From: Dendrolimus kikuchii
Taxonomy: Eukaryota > Arthropoda > Insecta > Lepidoptera > Lasiocampidae
Length of the DNA stretch: 64,000 bases
Direction of reading: 5' to 3'
Assembly: GCA_019925095.2 (NCBI GenBank)
Contig: CM034401.1
Coordinates: forward strand, 3,999,838 to 4,063,837
Below the pieces are notes generated by a model, which saw nothing but the letters and a program-made list of their open reading frames with translations, was not told where the DNA came from and did not search any database. This document shows positions 1 to 11,719 of the stretch, in pieces (position 1 is the first letter of the stretch; each line of letters begins with the position of its first letter). A program made the position numbers and the translations under genes.

Positions 1-127
1 TAAGTAGTCCAGGCTCTAGGATACAACCCTGTGTACTCGCAATTAGCACCATTTACATTCCATTCCCATGACGCCGGTGCTTTTTTAGGCTTACTAAAAC
101 AATGTAATCGTGTTAATACGATTAGAA

Positions 128-510
128 TATACCCGGGACGTCGTCCCCCCTTGACTTGAAATTCCCTCGGGATTCCTGGGACACAATGTACCCTAGCATT
201 TAATAAAGAATACAAGCTATCGTTTTGGTGAAAACTGTGCCGGAATAAGTTAAATTTTATGCATCCCGAACAACTACAAACCGCTCCCGGAATATTCCCG
301 GAGGAATTCCAGGATAAAAAGTAGCGCAGATTTTAAGTCTAAGAATTTGCTGTCTATCAGCGAAAACCGCATCAAAATCGGCCCAGTAGTTTTTACATGA
401 ATCCCGAACTAACCGACAACAAGAAAAAATTGTATCGTGTTCTCCATCGTTTATGTAGTCTATTCCAGTTGTGTTTTTTGATAGCTTCAATGTACAGACA
501 CATGTTTGGC
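128..510 (-). repeat. Dispersed repeat family H, copy A
   Basis: Read on the minus strand, this block has the landmarks of a family seen again at 7235-8135, 34795-35015, 38043-38585 and 49620-49968: a segment that translates as DSCKNYWADFDAVFADRQ, runs such as CCCGGGAATTCC-like blocks, and an end near TCTGTACATTGAA. No complete protein is encoded, so the short reading frame across it is a shadow of the repeat. Other copies end near CTAG followed by T, which would suit a Helitron 3' end, but I could not establish the class. Confidence 0.6.
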
Positions 511-1212
511 ATGGTATGTTTATTATAATACTGTTACGAGTCGCGATACTCGAATTAAAATGCCGTTAGAATTACTATAGAGTTTATTAGAACTATACAA
601 ACACGTATAACACAGGTACACATTTAACCGAACACAACAAGTCCAAACGTAATGCAGAAGGGTGTAATTCAATAAAACGCGCAAGTCCGTCACTTATTAG
701 ATTCCCGATTGTAGTACACACGTCACGCTTCGCTGGTGGTTCTCGCTCGACTGACTCCTCCCTCAATCGGACCATTGCTCTATACTGCACTAATGCAATA
801 TGTCTGCCCGGCAGCGTGGACCGAATTTCCTAGAATCAGCTTGTACTTTAAATCCGTAACATTTGGCTAATGGCTACAATACAACAATAGGCTCTATGCC
901 AATAAGTAAACAAAAGAATATGACCATAAAAGAATTTCAATGTTATTAATTCAAATGCCGACAGGTAATAAATGTGCTTTGTTTGAGATATGCAGGTGGA
1001 TTTTGTGTTTGTCGGGACCTGAGTTGTAACAATACTATACATAAACGAGAAATGTTGTGAAGATCGATGTATGTTTGATAGTCTTTCACGCAAACTATTG
1101 AACAGATTTTCATGAAACCATTTAGTACATAATAATATAGCTCTTACATCAGAATAACACATATATAATTTATTACGAAATCATTTAAATTCGCTAAAAA
1201 TCCATCACGTTA

Positions 1213-1395
1213 CGACCGATTGTTGGTGTTACAAGAATGGATAAGGTGAGAAATAAGTACAGGGGGATCTTTGAAAGTTGCACGCGTGACTGGAAAATTG
1301 AGAGGAAGAAGACTAAGGACTAATGGGTACAAATGTAAAGGTAGACCAAAAGAGAGATGGTTGCATTATGAAAGATGACATGATATCAAATTCAA
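1213..1395 (+). pseudogene. LINE (RTE-like) pol C-terminal fragment
   Basis: With frameshifts this reads VTRMDKVRNKY followed by a basic stretch and GRPKERWLHY, the layout of the C-terminal tail of RTE-like reverse transcriptases (a WYGHV..RGRPK.RW region). A related, also broken copy lies on the minus strand around 8530-9290. There is no intact ORF. Confidence 0.5.
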
Positions 1396-1580
1396 ATTCA
1401 AAAGTTTTTATTCAAAATAAGTTCCACTGGAGAACACTTTTCGAAGGTCAAACATGTAAGTTAAAGTAGTTAATTTTTTTACTTCCTATTCTATGTACAC
1501 CGCTTCGCAACGTGTTGATGCTGTAAAGGAGAAGAAGCGGCAAGAAACACCCCAACAACACGTCTAGCTAAATATTGTTT
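1389..1580 (-). repeat. LINE 3'-UTR-like repeat family T, copy 1
   Basis: The minus strand contains the shared block around CCAGTGGAACTTATTTTGAAT and ends in a TTTGAATTTGAATTTGA-type tail. The same block occurs at 6585-6785, 42240-42370 and 44848-44985. A GAAGAAGCGGCAAGAAAC segment, also seen near 20280, is part of it. This looks like the 3' end of a retroposon. Confidence 0.5.
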
Positions 1581-1812
1581 TTCTTTATATTTCATATTCT
1601 ATTTATATTTCAAATTCTTTTTTTTAATAAGTTTTGTACAGAAGTATGTTACAGAATTACTTTTTGAAGAATTAATGGAGTTGTAGCAAACAATGCATAC
1701 TCAATAAGACCAAGAGAATAAAAGGAAAGAAAAATAATATTATAGTTATAATAATGACATGACGTGCTAAAATGTTATGCTGCAATATGTCTATAATTTG
1801 TAGTGTAGCAGA

Positions 1813-1847
1813 CTTCGATCAACAATAGTTACTATTGTTGATCGAAG
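1813..1847. repeat. Perfect 17-bp palindrome
   Basis: Arms CTTCGATCAACAATAGT and its exact complement flank a single base at 1830. It sits just upstream of LINE-derived sequence (1848-1930) that resembles the minus strand near 8590-8640. Confidence 0.8.
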
Positions 1848-1940
1848 GTAGCAGAGGATGCATATCAGAATAGAGGAGTATGGAAGGAAAAGACTTATTG
1901 TGCCGACCCTTAATAATTGGCAGAAACAATTATACTTGTT

Positions 1941-2046
1941 ATGAATGTCAAAGAAGCAAGTGAGGTATGTAAGAATAAGCCTAAATGGCGCTCTGTTGTT
2001 CGTGCCTACCCCGCAAGGGAACTGGCGTGAAGTTATGTATGTACGT
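1941..2046 (+). mobile_element. RTE-like LINE 3' end, 5'-truncated copy (R1)
   Basis: Encodes the end of the pol protein (...SEVCKNKPKWRSVVRAYPARELA-stop type) and then a TATGTATGTACG tail. The same 3' end recurs at least ten more times in this window on both strands. It is far too short to be functional. Confidence 0.75.
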
Positions 2047-2631
2047 ATAAAATTGTTGCAAATACATCGCACTACCCATATTATAATAGCTCGGACCTCT
2101 GTTTATGAGTTATGACGCATGTCTTGTTTAGTCGACGCTTATAAGAGTTAAAAGTAGGCTAATTGACAAATGTCACGCAAATTATAATATTCGTGAACAA
2201 GTTTCGTGTCACTTTTTCGACCACACCTTCATAAAAAACGGCCACATCACCGATAAATTTACCAAATGACAACACTTTGTCGCGATGACTTCATAATCTC
2301 ACCATCTCTAGACATAAATATAACCAGCCATGATATCCTTTCCACTTTACTTTAATTCGTCCAATATTCACATCCTCAGATGTCATATGCCTATAAAACG
2401 CTGACTAACCGCCTCCTTTTATCATAGATATACTTTGTACCTTATCTATCTATATATAATATTATACAATTCTAAACATGTTGTCTGTAAATTGAAGCTT
2501 AAAAAAAAACGGGAATAGACTATACTTAGTCTGGCCATAAATACTGTTACAATTAAAAAGAAACAAAATATTACATTTGAATTTGGAATCTGTCATTTTT
2601 ATATGATTGTACAACATTTTGCGATATTAAA

Positions 2632-4075
2632 ATGGAGTGGGGCGATAAAGAGAACCGAATCGCTGTGATTGCATTACACAAAGTAGGTATGGAGCCCAGT
2701 GCATCTTTTACATACACACATACATACATACATAACTTCACGCCAGTTCCCTTGCGGCGAACAATAGAGCGCCATTTAGGCCCATTCTTACACGTCACTT
2801 GCTTCTTTGACATTCATTAACTCTTGTCATGCACACTCGTCTGTTCTTAAGGCTCCTGACATCACCCTCCGCTAGTACACGATCAATTTGATCATGGAAG
2901 GTGTGTCGTGGCCTTCCACGACTTCTGCATCCATCCACTTTTGCATTGTATATCTGTTTAGTCATTCTTTCATCATGCAGTCTTTCCACATGCCCGAACC
3001 ACCGGAGCATTCCTTTCCTTACCTTCACCCCGACACTCTCTTTCAGACCAACTCTCTTTCTTACTTCGGTATTACGAACGCGGTCCGCGAGCGTGCATTG
3101 CAATGCATTTTTTAAAACTCTGCATACACTTGGTATTAGTTAAATGTCTGTGTACCGGGCTATTAATAGGTACAATAAGACCTCCTCTGTTTGTGACAGA
3201 AGAAGATCTGGCCGTCCACGTAGTATTCGTACGAAAAAGGTGGTCAAAGCAGTAAGGAAAAGAATTCGAAGAAATCCTGTCCGAAAGCAAAAGATTTTAT
3301 CTCGGGAGATGAAGATATCACCTAGAACCATGTCGCGTATTTTAAAAGATGACTTAGGACTTGCAGCCTATAAGAGACGCACTGGTCATTTCTTAACTCA
3401 TAATTTAAAAAAGAATAGGGTGGTAAAATCGAAAGAACTACTGAAGCGGTACGCAAAGGGAAGTCACAGAAAAACTTTGTTTACGGATGAAATTTTTTTT
3501 ACAATTGAGCAATATATTAAAAAACAAAACGACCGTATTTATGCTCAAAGCTCTAAGGAAACTTCTCAATTAGTCGACAGAGTGCAACGTGGGCATTATC
3601 TGTCTTCAGTGATGGTTTGGTGGGGTGTTAGCTATGAAGGAGTGATTGAGCCATACTTTTGTGAAAAAGGTATCAAAACATCGGCACGAGTTTAACAAGA
3701 TACCATTCTTGAGAAGGTAGTTAAGCCCCTTAACAACACCATGTTCAATAACCAAGAATAGTCCTTCCAGCAAGACTCGGCGCCGGGTCATAAAGCTCGG
3801 TCCACGCAATCTTGGTTGGAAACGAACGTTTCGGACTTCATCAGAGCTGAAGACTGGCCGTTGTCTAGTCCCGATCTTAATCCGCTGGATTATGGTTTAT
3901 AGTCAGTTTTAGAGAGTACGGCTTGCTCTAAACGTCATGATTATTTGGAGTCCCTAAAACAATCCATACGATTGGCAGTGAAGAGTTTCCCATGGAAAGA
4001 GTGCATGCTTGTATTGATAACTGGCCTCAACGTTTAAAGGACTGTATTGCAGCCAATGGAGACCACTTCGAATAA
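2632..4075 (+). pseudogene. mariner/DD37D (maT-like) transposase pseudogene
   Basis: The N-terminus starts at 2632 (MEWGDKENRIAVIALHKVG...) and is split at 2710 by a LINE; the frame resumes at 3105 as FFKTLHTLGIS, then a stop, then ATG at 3144. Residues after 3144 show a helix-turn-helix region, GRPRSIRTKK, the first catalytic Asp in LFTDE (about 3483) and VMVWWGV. In the same frame beyond stops at 3693 and about 3760 lie FQQDSAPGHKA (second Asp, 3774-3776) and SSPDLNPLDY, with 37 residues between the second and third Asp. This spacing marks the DD37D clade. Further stops (3900) and a frameshift precede the true C-terminus NWPQRLKDCIAANGDHFE and TAA at 4073. It cannot make active enzyme. Confidence 0.85.
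2711..3103 (-). mobile_element. RTE-like LINE 3' end inserted in mariner (R2)
   Basis: Minus-strand reading gives GVKVRKGMLRWFGHVERL, RGRPRHTFHDQIDRV and a region up to the pol C-terminus, with a (TACA)n tail at the low-coordinate end. It is flanked by target duplications TGCATCTTTTA (2700-2710) and TGCATTTTTTA (3104-3114), which differ by one transition. Removing it restores the mariner reading frame across the junction. Confidence 0.85.
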
Positions 4076-4111
4076 GCTTTTTTTATATTTTAAATTGTTT
4101 TATATTTATGT

Positions 4112-4310
4112 ATATGTAAAATCGAAACAACTACTGAAGCGGTACGCAAAGGGAGGTCACAGAAATATTTTGTTTACGGATGAGAAATTTTTTACAATTG
4201 AGCAACATTTTAATAAACAAAATGACCGTATTTATGCTCAAAGCTCTAAGGATACTTCTCAATTAGTCGACAAAGTGCAACGTGGGCATTATCCGTCTTT
4301 AATGATAGTC
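4112..4310 (+). pseudogene. Second mariner transposase fragment
   Basis: Reads KSKQLLKRYAKGGHRN, LFTDEKFFTIEQ and SSKDTSQLVDKVQRGHYP, the central part of the transposase at 2632-4075, and breaks off after RGHYPSLM. It is a close but distinct copy fused to the end of the first element. Confidence 0.8.
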
Positions 4311-4379
4311 ACCATTCTGTTCCGAAGTACTTTAGAATCTTCGGAACACTCCTCGTTATACACTCGGTAGAATACGCAG

Positions 4380-5300
4380 AGAGAAGCGAAGTCTCTCCTC
4401 TCCTATTATTGAAACTTTTTAGAATGCATATTATTTTTCAACGTTTAAATTTATTTGTAATATCATTTCTTTGTTTTGTTTATGTTACTTGTAAGAAAAT
4501 TTTCCTAAGAGCAAGTCAATATAATATAACAAGAAGAATTATTTTATTTATTAACGTTTTCGCTAACAAGATATAAATATATACAATATAAAATAATCCG
4601 TAACATCTATCCTCTCCTAAGCTATCATAGAACCACTGTATTTTTTGTGTATGTTTCTTTTCCTAATGTTGTATATTTTTTCGATAATAGAGCTTAGGGT
4701 CTCAAAGTATTTTTTGGTGGTCAGAATTGCCAAACTTTTTTCTATATTAAGCGAGAGATAGACCTTCGAGCATTTACGCGTACTTACGGCTCGACGATCT
4801 ATGTCGTCTGTGAAAGTTTCACGTATTTAAGGATTACACAAGGGCGAAAAATATCATGGAGCCATGAAAGCGTACTTGCTTGCGCGTACATATATCGCCA
4901 GCTTTAGATAAAATAGATGTCTTGGAAATTGTTGTTAATCAATGCTCACGATTAAAACACATTATTTATCGCACGTAAACTAAATTTATCAGACGTGAAA
5001 AAAATAATTATTATGACATCGTTCAAGGTAAAATAATTAGAAAATCGTGATAATGGAATGAAGGCATGAACATTTTTCATAATACTTAAATATAACTCAA
5101 TAAACGAATATTAATAATTATAATAAATATATTGCAGGTGTCTAATACTTACATAGAAGCAAATTAAAAGTAGACAATGTTATCATCGCGTCCTATATAT
5201 AGATCGAGCATTTTTTTATGTGCTTTTTCCCGTTACAATTTTAAAGTGGTAAAATGTATTCGTTAAATTGGTTGTGTTAACGTAATAACATTAAGGTATA
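4380..5300. other. AT-rich stretch without recognisable gene
   Basis: No open frame of useful length, splice-bounded exon or known repeat landmark was seen here. It is AT-rich, with short homopolymer runs. Confidence 0.5.
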
Positions 5301-5317
5301 AATTACTTTCGAAGGTG

Positions 5318-5786
5318 AGACGGTACTTCACTGCTGAGCAGCTGCTTAATCTTTACTCTGCTCAAGTAAGATCTAGCATGTAGTACTTTTCTCACCATGG
5401 ACGGCTCAGCTAAATACCAGCTCGAAGCGTTAGAAGCAATTGAGGCAAGAGCCATGAGGTTGATTGGCAGCGATCAGCTTGTCAATGCAAGGCTTCAAAG
5501 CCTAGAGCATCGACGCCGGGTTGCCAGTCTGTCGGTATCCTATAGGATTCATTTCGGAGTGTGCGGCCCCTACACCATTCCATCTACGGACGACAAGGCG
5601 CTCAGGTCAACACCACCGTTTCACAGTGGAAACACCACCAGTGCGAACAAAACGTTTTGCCTCCACGTTTATTATACGTACGGCAGAACTGCCAAAGTTG
5701 TGAAATGCACTACCAGAACCCCCGTTTCCCGAAAAGTTAAACTTCATAAACAAGAGTGCTCCATCTTCGACCGCATTATCGTCTAA
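5318..5786 (+). pseudogene. LINE (jockey/CR1-like) pol C-terminal relic
   Basis: The first part reads RYFTAEQLLNLYSAQVRSSM then a stop; after a frameshift the reading continues DGSAKYQLEALEAIEARAMR, a LINE pol motif, then LQSLEHRRRVASLSV and RTKRFASTF. This is the conserved C-terminal region of jockey-like reverse transcriptases, with at least one stop and one frameshift. The 129-codon open stretch at 5397-5786 is only part of it. Confidence 0.75.
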
Positions 5787-6074
5787 TGTTACGCGTAATC
5801 GCGGTCAAATGCGAAACTATTTATCATAAAAAATTCATTAATTTTCATTATTTAAAAGTAAGCCTTAATATTTTGGCCTGTGATTTGCCGCCCTAGGCTC
5901 CAGCCTACTTGTATATGCGCCACTGCTGCTTATTGTTTTATTTTTATGTATTTTTTTTTTATAAGAAATGTTTATTTATATCCAACATTTTGGTATTTTT
6001 TGAATAAAATAGAGATTATCTATACATATAATAAAACTGTAGAGGTCGAATTTCTGTACAATGAAAAAAAATGC

Positions 6075-6345
6075 TAAAAACCGAGTCAGGGGGATCTAAG
6101 TGAAATAGAACTAAGTTAGATTTTTTCAATTTTTTTATTTCTCTGTTTGTCTATTTGTCTGTCTGTTTGTACCGGCTAATCTCCGAAACGACTGGACCGA
6201 TTTAAATGAAATTTTGTATGGTGGTAGCTCATATCCCTGGTCAACATGTAGGATACGTTTGATCCCGAAAAATTAAAGAATTCCCGTGGGATAGTTAAAA
6301 AACCGCACCACGCGGACGAATCAGCTAGTTATTAATATAACACAA
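6075..6345 (+). repeat. Dispersed repeat family G, copy 1
   Basis: Landmarks are CCGAGTCAGGGGGAT, CTCCGAAACGACTGGACCGA and a final CACGCGGACGAATCAGCTAG. An inverted copy is at 32990-33250. The CAGCTAGT end is very common in insect genomes; the class (Helitron-like or retroposon) is not settled by the sequence. Confidence 0.6.
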
Positions 6346-6584
6346 TGACAAATGCAGTGATTGCTTACCTGTAAGTAGATAAAACTGATTGAAAGATAGT
6401 CTCTTTATTTCCATTCCTTATGTTGACAATGAATTGACATTCAGGCACTGTGACATATTCGTAAAGGCCAGGGGTCAATTGGAAGCGACAGAACTCGCCC
6501 TTGAAACCGCGACCTATTGTGCCCCCTCCAATACCCCCTAATGGACATCCTGGAACGGTAAATTACGTTCAGACACGATATAAA

Positions 6585-6785
6585 AAAAAAATTGCTAGAC
6601 GTGTTGCTGGGAAGTTTTTTGGTGCTTCTTCTCCTTTAAACAGCGGTAACACATTGCAAAGCGGTGTACATAGAATAGGAAGTAGATTTAAATTTTGACT
6701 TATATAAATATGTATAACCTTCAAAAAGTGTTTTCCAGTGGAACTGATTTGGAATAAAACCTTTTGGATTTTAAATTTTTGGGTT
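6585..6785 (+). repeat. LINE 3'-UTR-like repeat family T, copy 2
   Basis: Contains GCTTCTTCTCCTTTAAACAG, then ACCTTCAAAAAGTGTTTTCC and CAGTGGAACTG, ending in a TGGAATAAAACC..TTTTGGATTTT tail. It is the plus-strand counterpart of 1389-1580. Confidence 0.55.
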
Positions 6786-6984
6786 CTATAGCCGTTCGCA
6801 ACATGAATGGCAGAGTCAAGGCGTTGCTAGCTTTTAGGAAGGGATAGGAGAATGAGTTAGAGGGATCAGACAAGAGAAATGGGATAGAAGGTGGTTTTAT
6901 TGATTTGCCAGGTGGTAGGGGTATGATATAATAACGACACTAAAATCACCGGAAAGCCATTATTCTTATTCTATAATATCAAGC

Positions 6985-7245
6985 AATCAATAACTCTTTA
7001 TTGTGCACCCATACAAAAAATAATATATTATATATAAAATTCTTGTGCGTGGGATGTGACTGAACTCCTCCTAAAAGGCTGGACCGATTTCCATGAATTT
7101 TTTTATGTGTGTTCAGGTGGAATATGTGGCGAGAATAGTTTAGATTTACAATTGGACCCGCTAGGTGGCGCTGCAATCGGGTTCTACATTTTATTTCTTC
7201 AGGGCAGGACGTCTGCCGGGCCAGCTATTAATATTATAAAATTCT
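6985..7245 (+). repeat. Dispersed repeat family K, copy 1
   Basis: Shows GACTGAACTCCTCCTAAA, GGCTGGACCGATTTCCATGA, GGACCCGCTAGGTGGCGCTG and GGGCAGGACGTCTGCCGGG. Related copies lie in the last cos2 intron at 23390-23505 and 23625-23795. Confidence 0.6.
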
Positions 7246-8135
7246 AAAAATGCCGTGTCTGTACATTGAAATTATTAAAAAAAAACAACTGGAATAGACT
7301 ATATAAACGGTGGAGAACACGATGCATTTTTTTTATTTCTTGTCTGTTTGTTCGGGATTCACGTAAAAACTACTGGGCTGAATTCGATGCGGTTTTCACT
7401 GATCAAGCTCTAATTCTTAGACTTAAAATCTGCACTACTTTTTATTCTGGGAATCTCGCGTAAATTTTTCTGGAAATCTCGCGGGAATTTTTCTGGGAAT
7501 TATTTTAAATGGACAGATTAAAAAAACAACTCGAATGCCAATGTGATTTTTTCACTGATCGATAGCAAATTTAGATAATAAAATGTGTGATATTTTTTAT
7601 CCCGGGAATCCCCCGACATCTTTCCCGGGAGCGATTTCTAGCTGTTCGGGTGCATAATAATTAGCTTACTCCGACACAGTTTTCACTAAAACAATAGTTT
7701 TTTTTTTATTGCATGAGTTCAGCAGAAAGGCAGACGGCCCACTTGATGGAAAGCAGTTACCATCGCCTATGGACATTTGCAACACCAAAAGTGCTACAAA
7801 TGGGCTGCTGCTCTCTTAAGGGAGACTGGAACCTGGGCACTAATGCCGGAACACAACTCAAGGTTGTTATGGCGACATACTTTAGACCAGGGGTGGTAGC
7901 CATCCAGTCGGACAAATGCCCTACCACCTGGCTGTGGGTTGTTTTGTCGCCTCTTACGACAGGCCGCCCGGCCGCAGGAAATTGTATTCTTTCTCCGTTC
8001 CTGCACGGATAAATATATACGGATAGCGTACATTCTTTATTTAAATGCTGCGGTATCTTGTATCCCGGGAACTCCGCGGGTAATTCAAGACAAGCGTGGA
8101 CAAAGTCGCGGGCATGTCTTAGCATATACATAATT
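7235..8135 (+). repeat. Repeat family H, copy B, split by a SINE-like insertion
   Basis: Starts around AAATTCTAAAAATGCCGTGT and carries the DSRKNYWAEFDAVF-like segment. The sequence ACTAAAACAATAG (to about 7695) is interrupted by the SINE-like copy at 7698-8012, then family H resumes to the GCGGGCATGTCTTAGCATAT end. Comparison with the uninterrupted copy at 38043-38585 shows the nesting. Confidence 0.6.
7698..8012 (-). mobile_element. SINE-like retroposon family S, copy 1
   Basis: About 310 bp with an A-rich 3' tail (a T run at 7698-7708 on the plus strand) and a 5' end reading ATCCGTGCAGGAACGGAGAA on the minus strand. More than a dozen copies and fragments occur in the window. It has no conserved protein; the reading frames across it simply follow the repeat. 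It could be a SINE or the 3' end of a LINE. Confidence 0.75.
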
Positions 8136-8529
8136 GGAGTAAAAAAAAGTTTAGAGAGATGTGGGCGGTACCCATTGTAAATCTATATGTCCTTCATCTA
8201 AACCTACTATACTTCTGTGACAATAATTCCTTTACACTTTGTAAAACCATCTGTTTATCTTGTAGTAGATGACATATTTTAGCTGATAACATCCTGATAA
8301 AAGTTTATCACAATTAATCACTTACTTATTAATATTACTATGTTATATATTATAATCATATGCTAAACCAGATGTATTTAACTATATATAGTATATATCT
8401 GGTTTAGTTTAATTGATAAAATATGTACCTTAAGTATGTCTGTTTAAGCTCTACCTAATAATCTGCACCACTTACATCACTAGACTAGGCTAAATTATCC
8501 CTTACGTTAGTTAGGTTGCCTGGAAGAGA

Positions 8530-9290
8530 GCAGCCGCCTATTGTTTCTACAATGACAATAGGGTAAGAGTGCATTTCAATCATTTGGGATCGGCACAATA
8601 TGTTTTCCTTCCATAGTCCTCTATTCTGGCATATATTCTCTGTCAAACCACAAATTAAACGTCATGGCTACGTTCCATTAGAGACTCACAACGACCACAT
8701 TCACAACTGCTATTTTCCCCGTTCCATTTGCTTGCCGGCGTTACAATCGTAAACCCAAGGGGAACAGTTATTCGACCCACTTCTTGACATAGGTCGTTGT
8801 GAGCGTTGTGTGATCGAAAATTATTACGTCTTTAGTGACGTTTTCGCCATGACCACAACGACCGCAGTCGCCTTGTGGAACGGCTAACGAAGCATTTTGG
8901 GCGTTGAGCTACTAATGGAACACGCTGCTAGTCATCCTTCACACTATCATTCCACCTCCTTTTTGATCTACCTTCACATTTGTACCTGTTAATTTCCTAG
9001 TTTAACATTCAATTTGTTATGTCAGGATTACAGGTCTTTGCAATTGAATACCAATTAAAGCCTTTTTTTTAATTCAATTTACTCCATGTGATTGGCAAAA
9101 TTAATGCCTATACCTTGGCGCCATTTTGACGAAAAATAGAATAGAAAAATTTGTCATGTGAGTTTCATCCCTCCTCATAATACATTAGTCTTCTTCCTCT
9201 ACATTTTTTCAATCACGCGTGCATCTTAAAGATCTCTCTTCATTTCTTATCTAGTTCATTCTTGTTCTTACAAGAATGACCACACAACCG
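8530..9290 (-). pseudogene. LINE (RTE-like) relic carrying a MITE
   Basis: On the minus strand the pieces TACAAGAATGAACTAG, GATGCACGCGTGA and, further down, GTACAAATGTGAAGGTAGA, then AGGACTATGGAAGGAAAAC match the order seen on the plus strand at 1213-1395 and 1848-1930. The element at 8666-8928 interrupts it. Confidence 0.45.
8666..8928 (-). mobile_element. MITE family M, copy 1
   Basis: About 263 bp with imperfect inverted ends (GGCTACGTTCCATTAGAGAC at one end, CAGCGTGTTCCATTAGTAGC read from the other). Two more copies at 29836-30086 and 51014-51273 run in the opposite orientation. It lies inside the LINE relic 8530-9290. Confidence 0.65.
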
Positions 9291-10240
9291 TCTCAACATT
9301 CACATCTCGCTGAGTGGAGACGCTTTTGGTTTATCACTTTAGTGGCCCAGCATTTGAATCCATCTAACATTAAAACTCAGACACCTTTAGTTAAAATATC
9401 TAATATTATTATGTATTTGGCCATTTTCAAGACATAATTAGTTTTTACTGAGGCATATTTAATTAATTGATTACATTTATCATTGTACAGTTAGTTGAAA
9501 TTATTCATTAATTTAACCACTAATTGTTATTATATGCTTCTCAAACAAGCATATTATTCAGTTAATCCATCAATCCATCCATTTTTGTTCTTAAATGTTA
9601 ATATGATTATACAAAAATGTCTTGTTATTAACAATTTTTATTAAATGAATAATATTTATTATAAGTTTGAAATTTTTTTAAATGATAATTATGGACTTTT
9701 TAAAATAATTATTTGAGACTTATGTACTTACATATTTATATTCAGACACAAAATATTTTTGTTATTGAATTAATATAAATAAATACATTATTATAACAGT
9801 TCAATTTGTGAAACCACTTACATATATCTAACTCCTAGCATATAGTATAGAGACACTGCTTAGATAGTTTATCTGGCCTACATACATATTGTTATGTCTG
9901 TTTCCCATAGGTAGGCAGAGACAATGTATCTCTACTTGCTATGATCCCGGCAAACACATTGCACTTCATCTACTTTCCTTACTGTTCAATATATCAAGCC
10001 TTTACTGCTATTTTATCGTAAGCGACATTTGGACCTTAGTATATTTTTTGTTGCAAAACCTATTTAAAATTATTATTTCGTTTTAAGCCTTTCAGTTTTA
10101 GTTAGATTAGGCACTATTGATTCAAAAACTAAGTCTTAAAACAAAATAATAGTTTAAAAAACCTTTTGCAACCAAACATATACTAAGTTCTAAATGTCAT
10201 TTATGACAAAATGGTGGTAAATGTTCAATATTTTATATAC
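9291..10240. other. AT-rich stretch, nothing assigned
   Basis: No supported gene. A GTTTCCCATAGGTAGGCAG segment near 9900 looks like part of a dispersed repeat, but only one copy is visible here. Confidence 0.4.
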
Positions 10241-10261
10241 CTATATATTTTTTTAATTGCT

Positions 10262-10470
10262 TAACTGGCAAACATGGAGACGGCCCATCTAATGGAAAGT
10301 GGTTACTGTCACCTATAGACATTTGCAATATCACAGATGAAGCCAATGTGTTGCTAGCCTTTAGAATGGAATGGGGTACAGGGTATAGGATATAGGGCTC
10401 TAACAAGAATAATGGGATTGAGATGGGATAGGGAATCTTTCCTATCCTTCTCCTGTATCCCATTCTGGTA
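10262..10470 (-). repeat. Purine-rich dispersed repeat related to family S
   Basis: The start (GGCAAACATGGAGACGGCCC) resembles the 3' part of family S, then runs of GGAATGGGGTACAGGGTATA-like sequence follow, with an opposing CCTGTATCCCATTCT near 10455. A shorter relative is at 6800-6900. Confidence 0.45.
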
Positions 10471-10587
10471 TTCATGATAGCCCATCTTGGCCAATGGAAC
10501 TCTCACTCATTATACAAAACACAAATAACTCAAAGCCAACAATTTCACATCAAGATTAAGTCGATCCTAAGAGCTGTAATCAAGATA

Positions 10588-10856
10588 TTTTTTCTTTTAT
10601 TGCTAGAGTCAAGCAGACACCCTGATGGCCAACTGCTACCAATGTGCTGCCGGACTCGTAGATAGAACTGGAACCTAGCCAGTAATGCCGGAACACAACT
10701 CACAGTTGTTACGGCAGCGTGCTCTTGACCAGGGGCGGTAGCCATACAGATGGCCAAATACCCTACCACCTGGCTGTGAGTTGTCTTGCCGCCTGTTACG
10801 ACAGGCCACCCAGCCGCAGGAATTAATATTCTTTCTCCGTTCCTGCATGGATAGTT
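10588..10856 (-). mobile_element. SINE-like family S, copy 2 (diverged)
   Basis: Ordered matches to copy 1, from CTAGAGTCAAGCAGACACCC to TTCTCCGTTCCTGCATGGAT, with many substitutions and a short deletion. Confidence 0.65.
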
Positions 10857-11413
10857 TAATGATTCCAGCATGGCTCTACCACATCAGAATATAACTATAT
10901 GACATCATCTGTATATTATTACAATTAATACATGCTGATGGTGAAAGAAGACATCTAAAAGTAATTTGCATAGTGAGCGCTAAATGCTATTTATGCCTTT
11001 GACAAGCTAGTGACCCAGCCAGTTATTATTAATATAAAAGCTCCCAAACATTCAGACATGATGCTTGCAATATTTCACTCTTAAGTTAAATCCCAGTTGA
11101 GTTTGAGTGTACTTTAAGTAACAAATATAAAGTACTATTTGTTCTTCTTTATTTCATTTGTTATTTGAATTCATTTTAGCATTACTTGTTGTGAGTCTAT
11201 TGGTGTGCATATCCTTCACAATATCAAGCCAACAATTTAGGGGTGTGATTTAGAAACCCGCTAAAATGACTTTTGGACATTTTTTAGAATAGAATAGGTT
11301 TTTTGAATAGAATAGATCATTTTCATTATTTTTACACCAAAAGAAAGTTTTTAAATTTACTTTGCAATAATAAACATGTTAATTCTCAAAATCATTAAAA
11401 TAAACAGTAAATA

Positions 11414-11466
11414 AAAGTGACTTGTAAATAACTAACAATTATTTTTAGTTATTTACAAGTCACTTT
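11414..11466. repeat. Perfect 22-bp inverted repeat (hairpin)
   Basis: Arms 11414-11435 and 11445-11466 are exact complements (begin AAAGTGACTTGTAAATAACT) around a 9-base loop. It lies in the 3' flank or next intron of the minus-strand gene starting at 12044. Confidence 0.8.
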
Positions 11467-11719
11467 GATTGCAACTATTGATTAGATCCAAATGAGTAAA
11501 ATTCGTAGATTTAGTTTGTGAGTACTAAGAGTTAAATTACCAGTGTGATTATGTATTTTACTCAATCTTGTTTAGACGGTTGTAGAATTTTACAAAACGG
11601 TAAAGTGTCTTTGTTTACTAGATGTTCAACTACCTTATTATTCATTTCTACAATAAGTAGATGATAATAATAACTGTGAAATCACTACTACAAAGAAGGA
11701 AAAAAATATCTAAATTTAC

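Larger units (their letters stand above)
2528..4115 (+). mobile_element. mariner-like (DD37D) element, interrupted
   Basis: A TA dinucleotide is followed by GTCTGGCCATAAATACTGTT, a terminal-repeat-like start, and then by a broken transposase gene ending at 4075. An RTE-like LINE is inserted at 2711-3103. The 3' terminal repeat was not found because a piece of a second copy begins right after 4110. Confidence 0.65.

Noticed and set aside
2700..2740. CRISPR-like short repeats (TACA)n
   Set aside because: They are retroposon tails and microsatellites, with no spacer structure; CRISPR is not expected in an animal genome.
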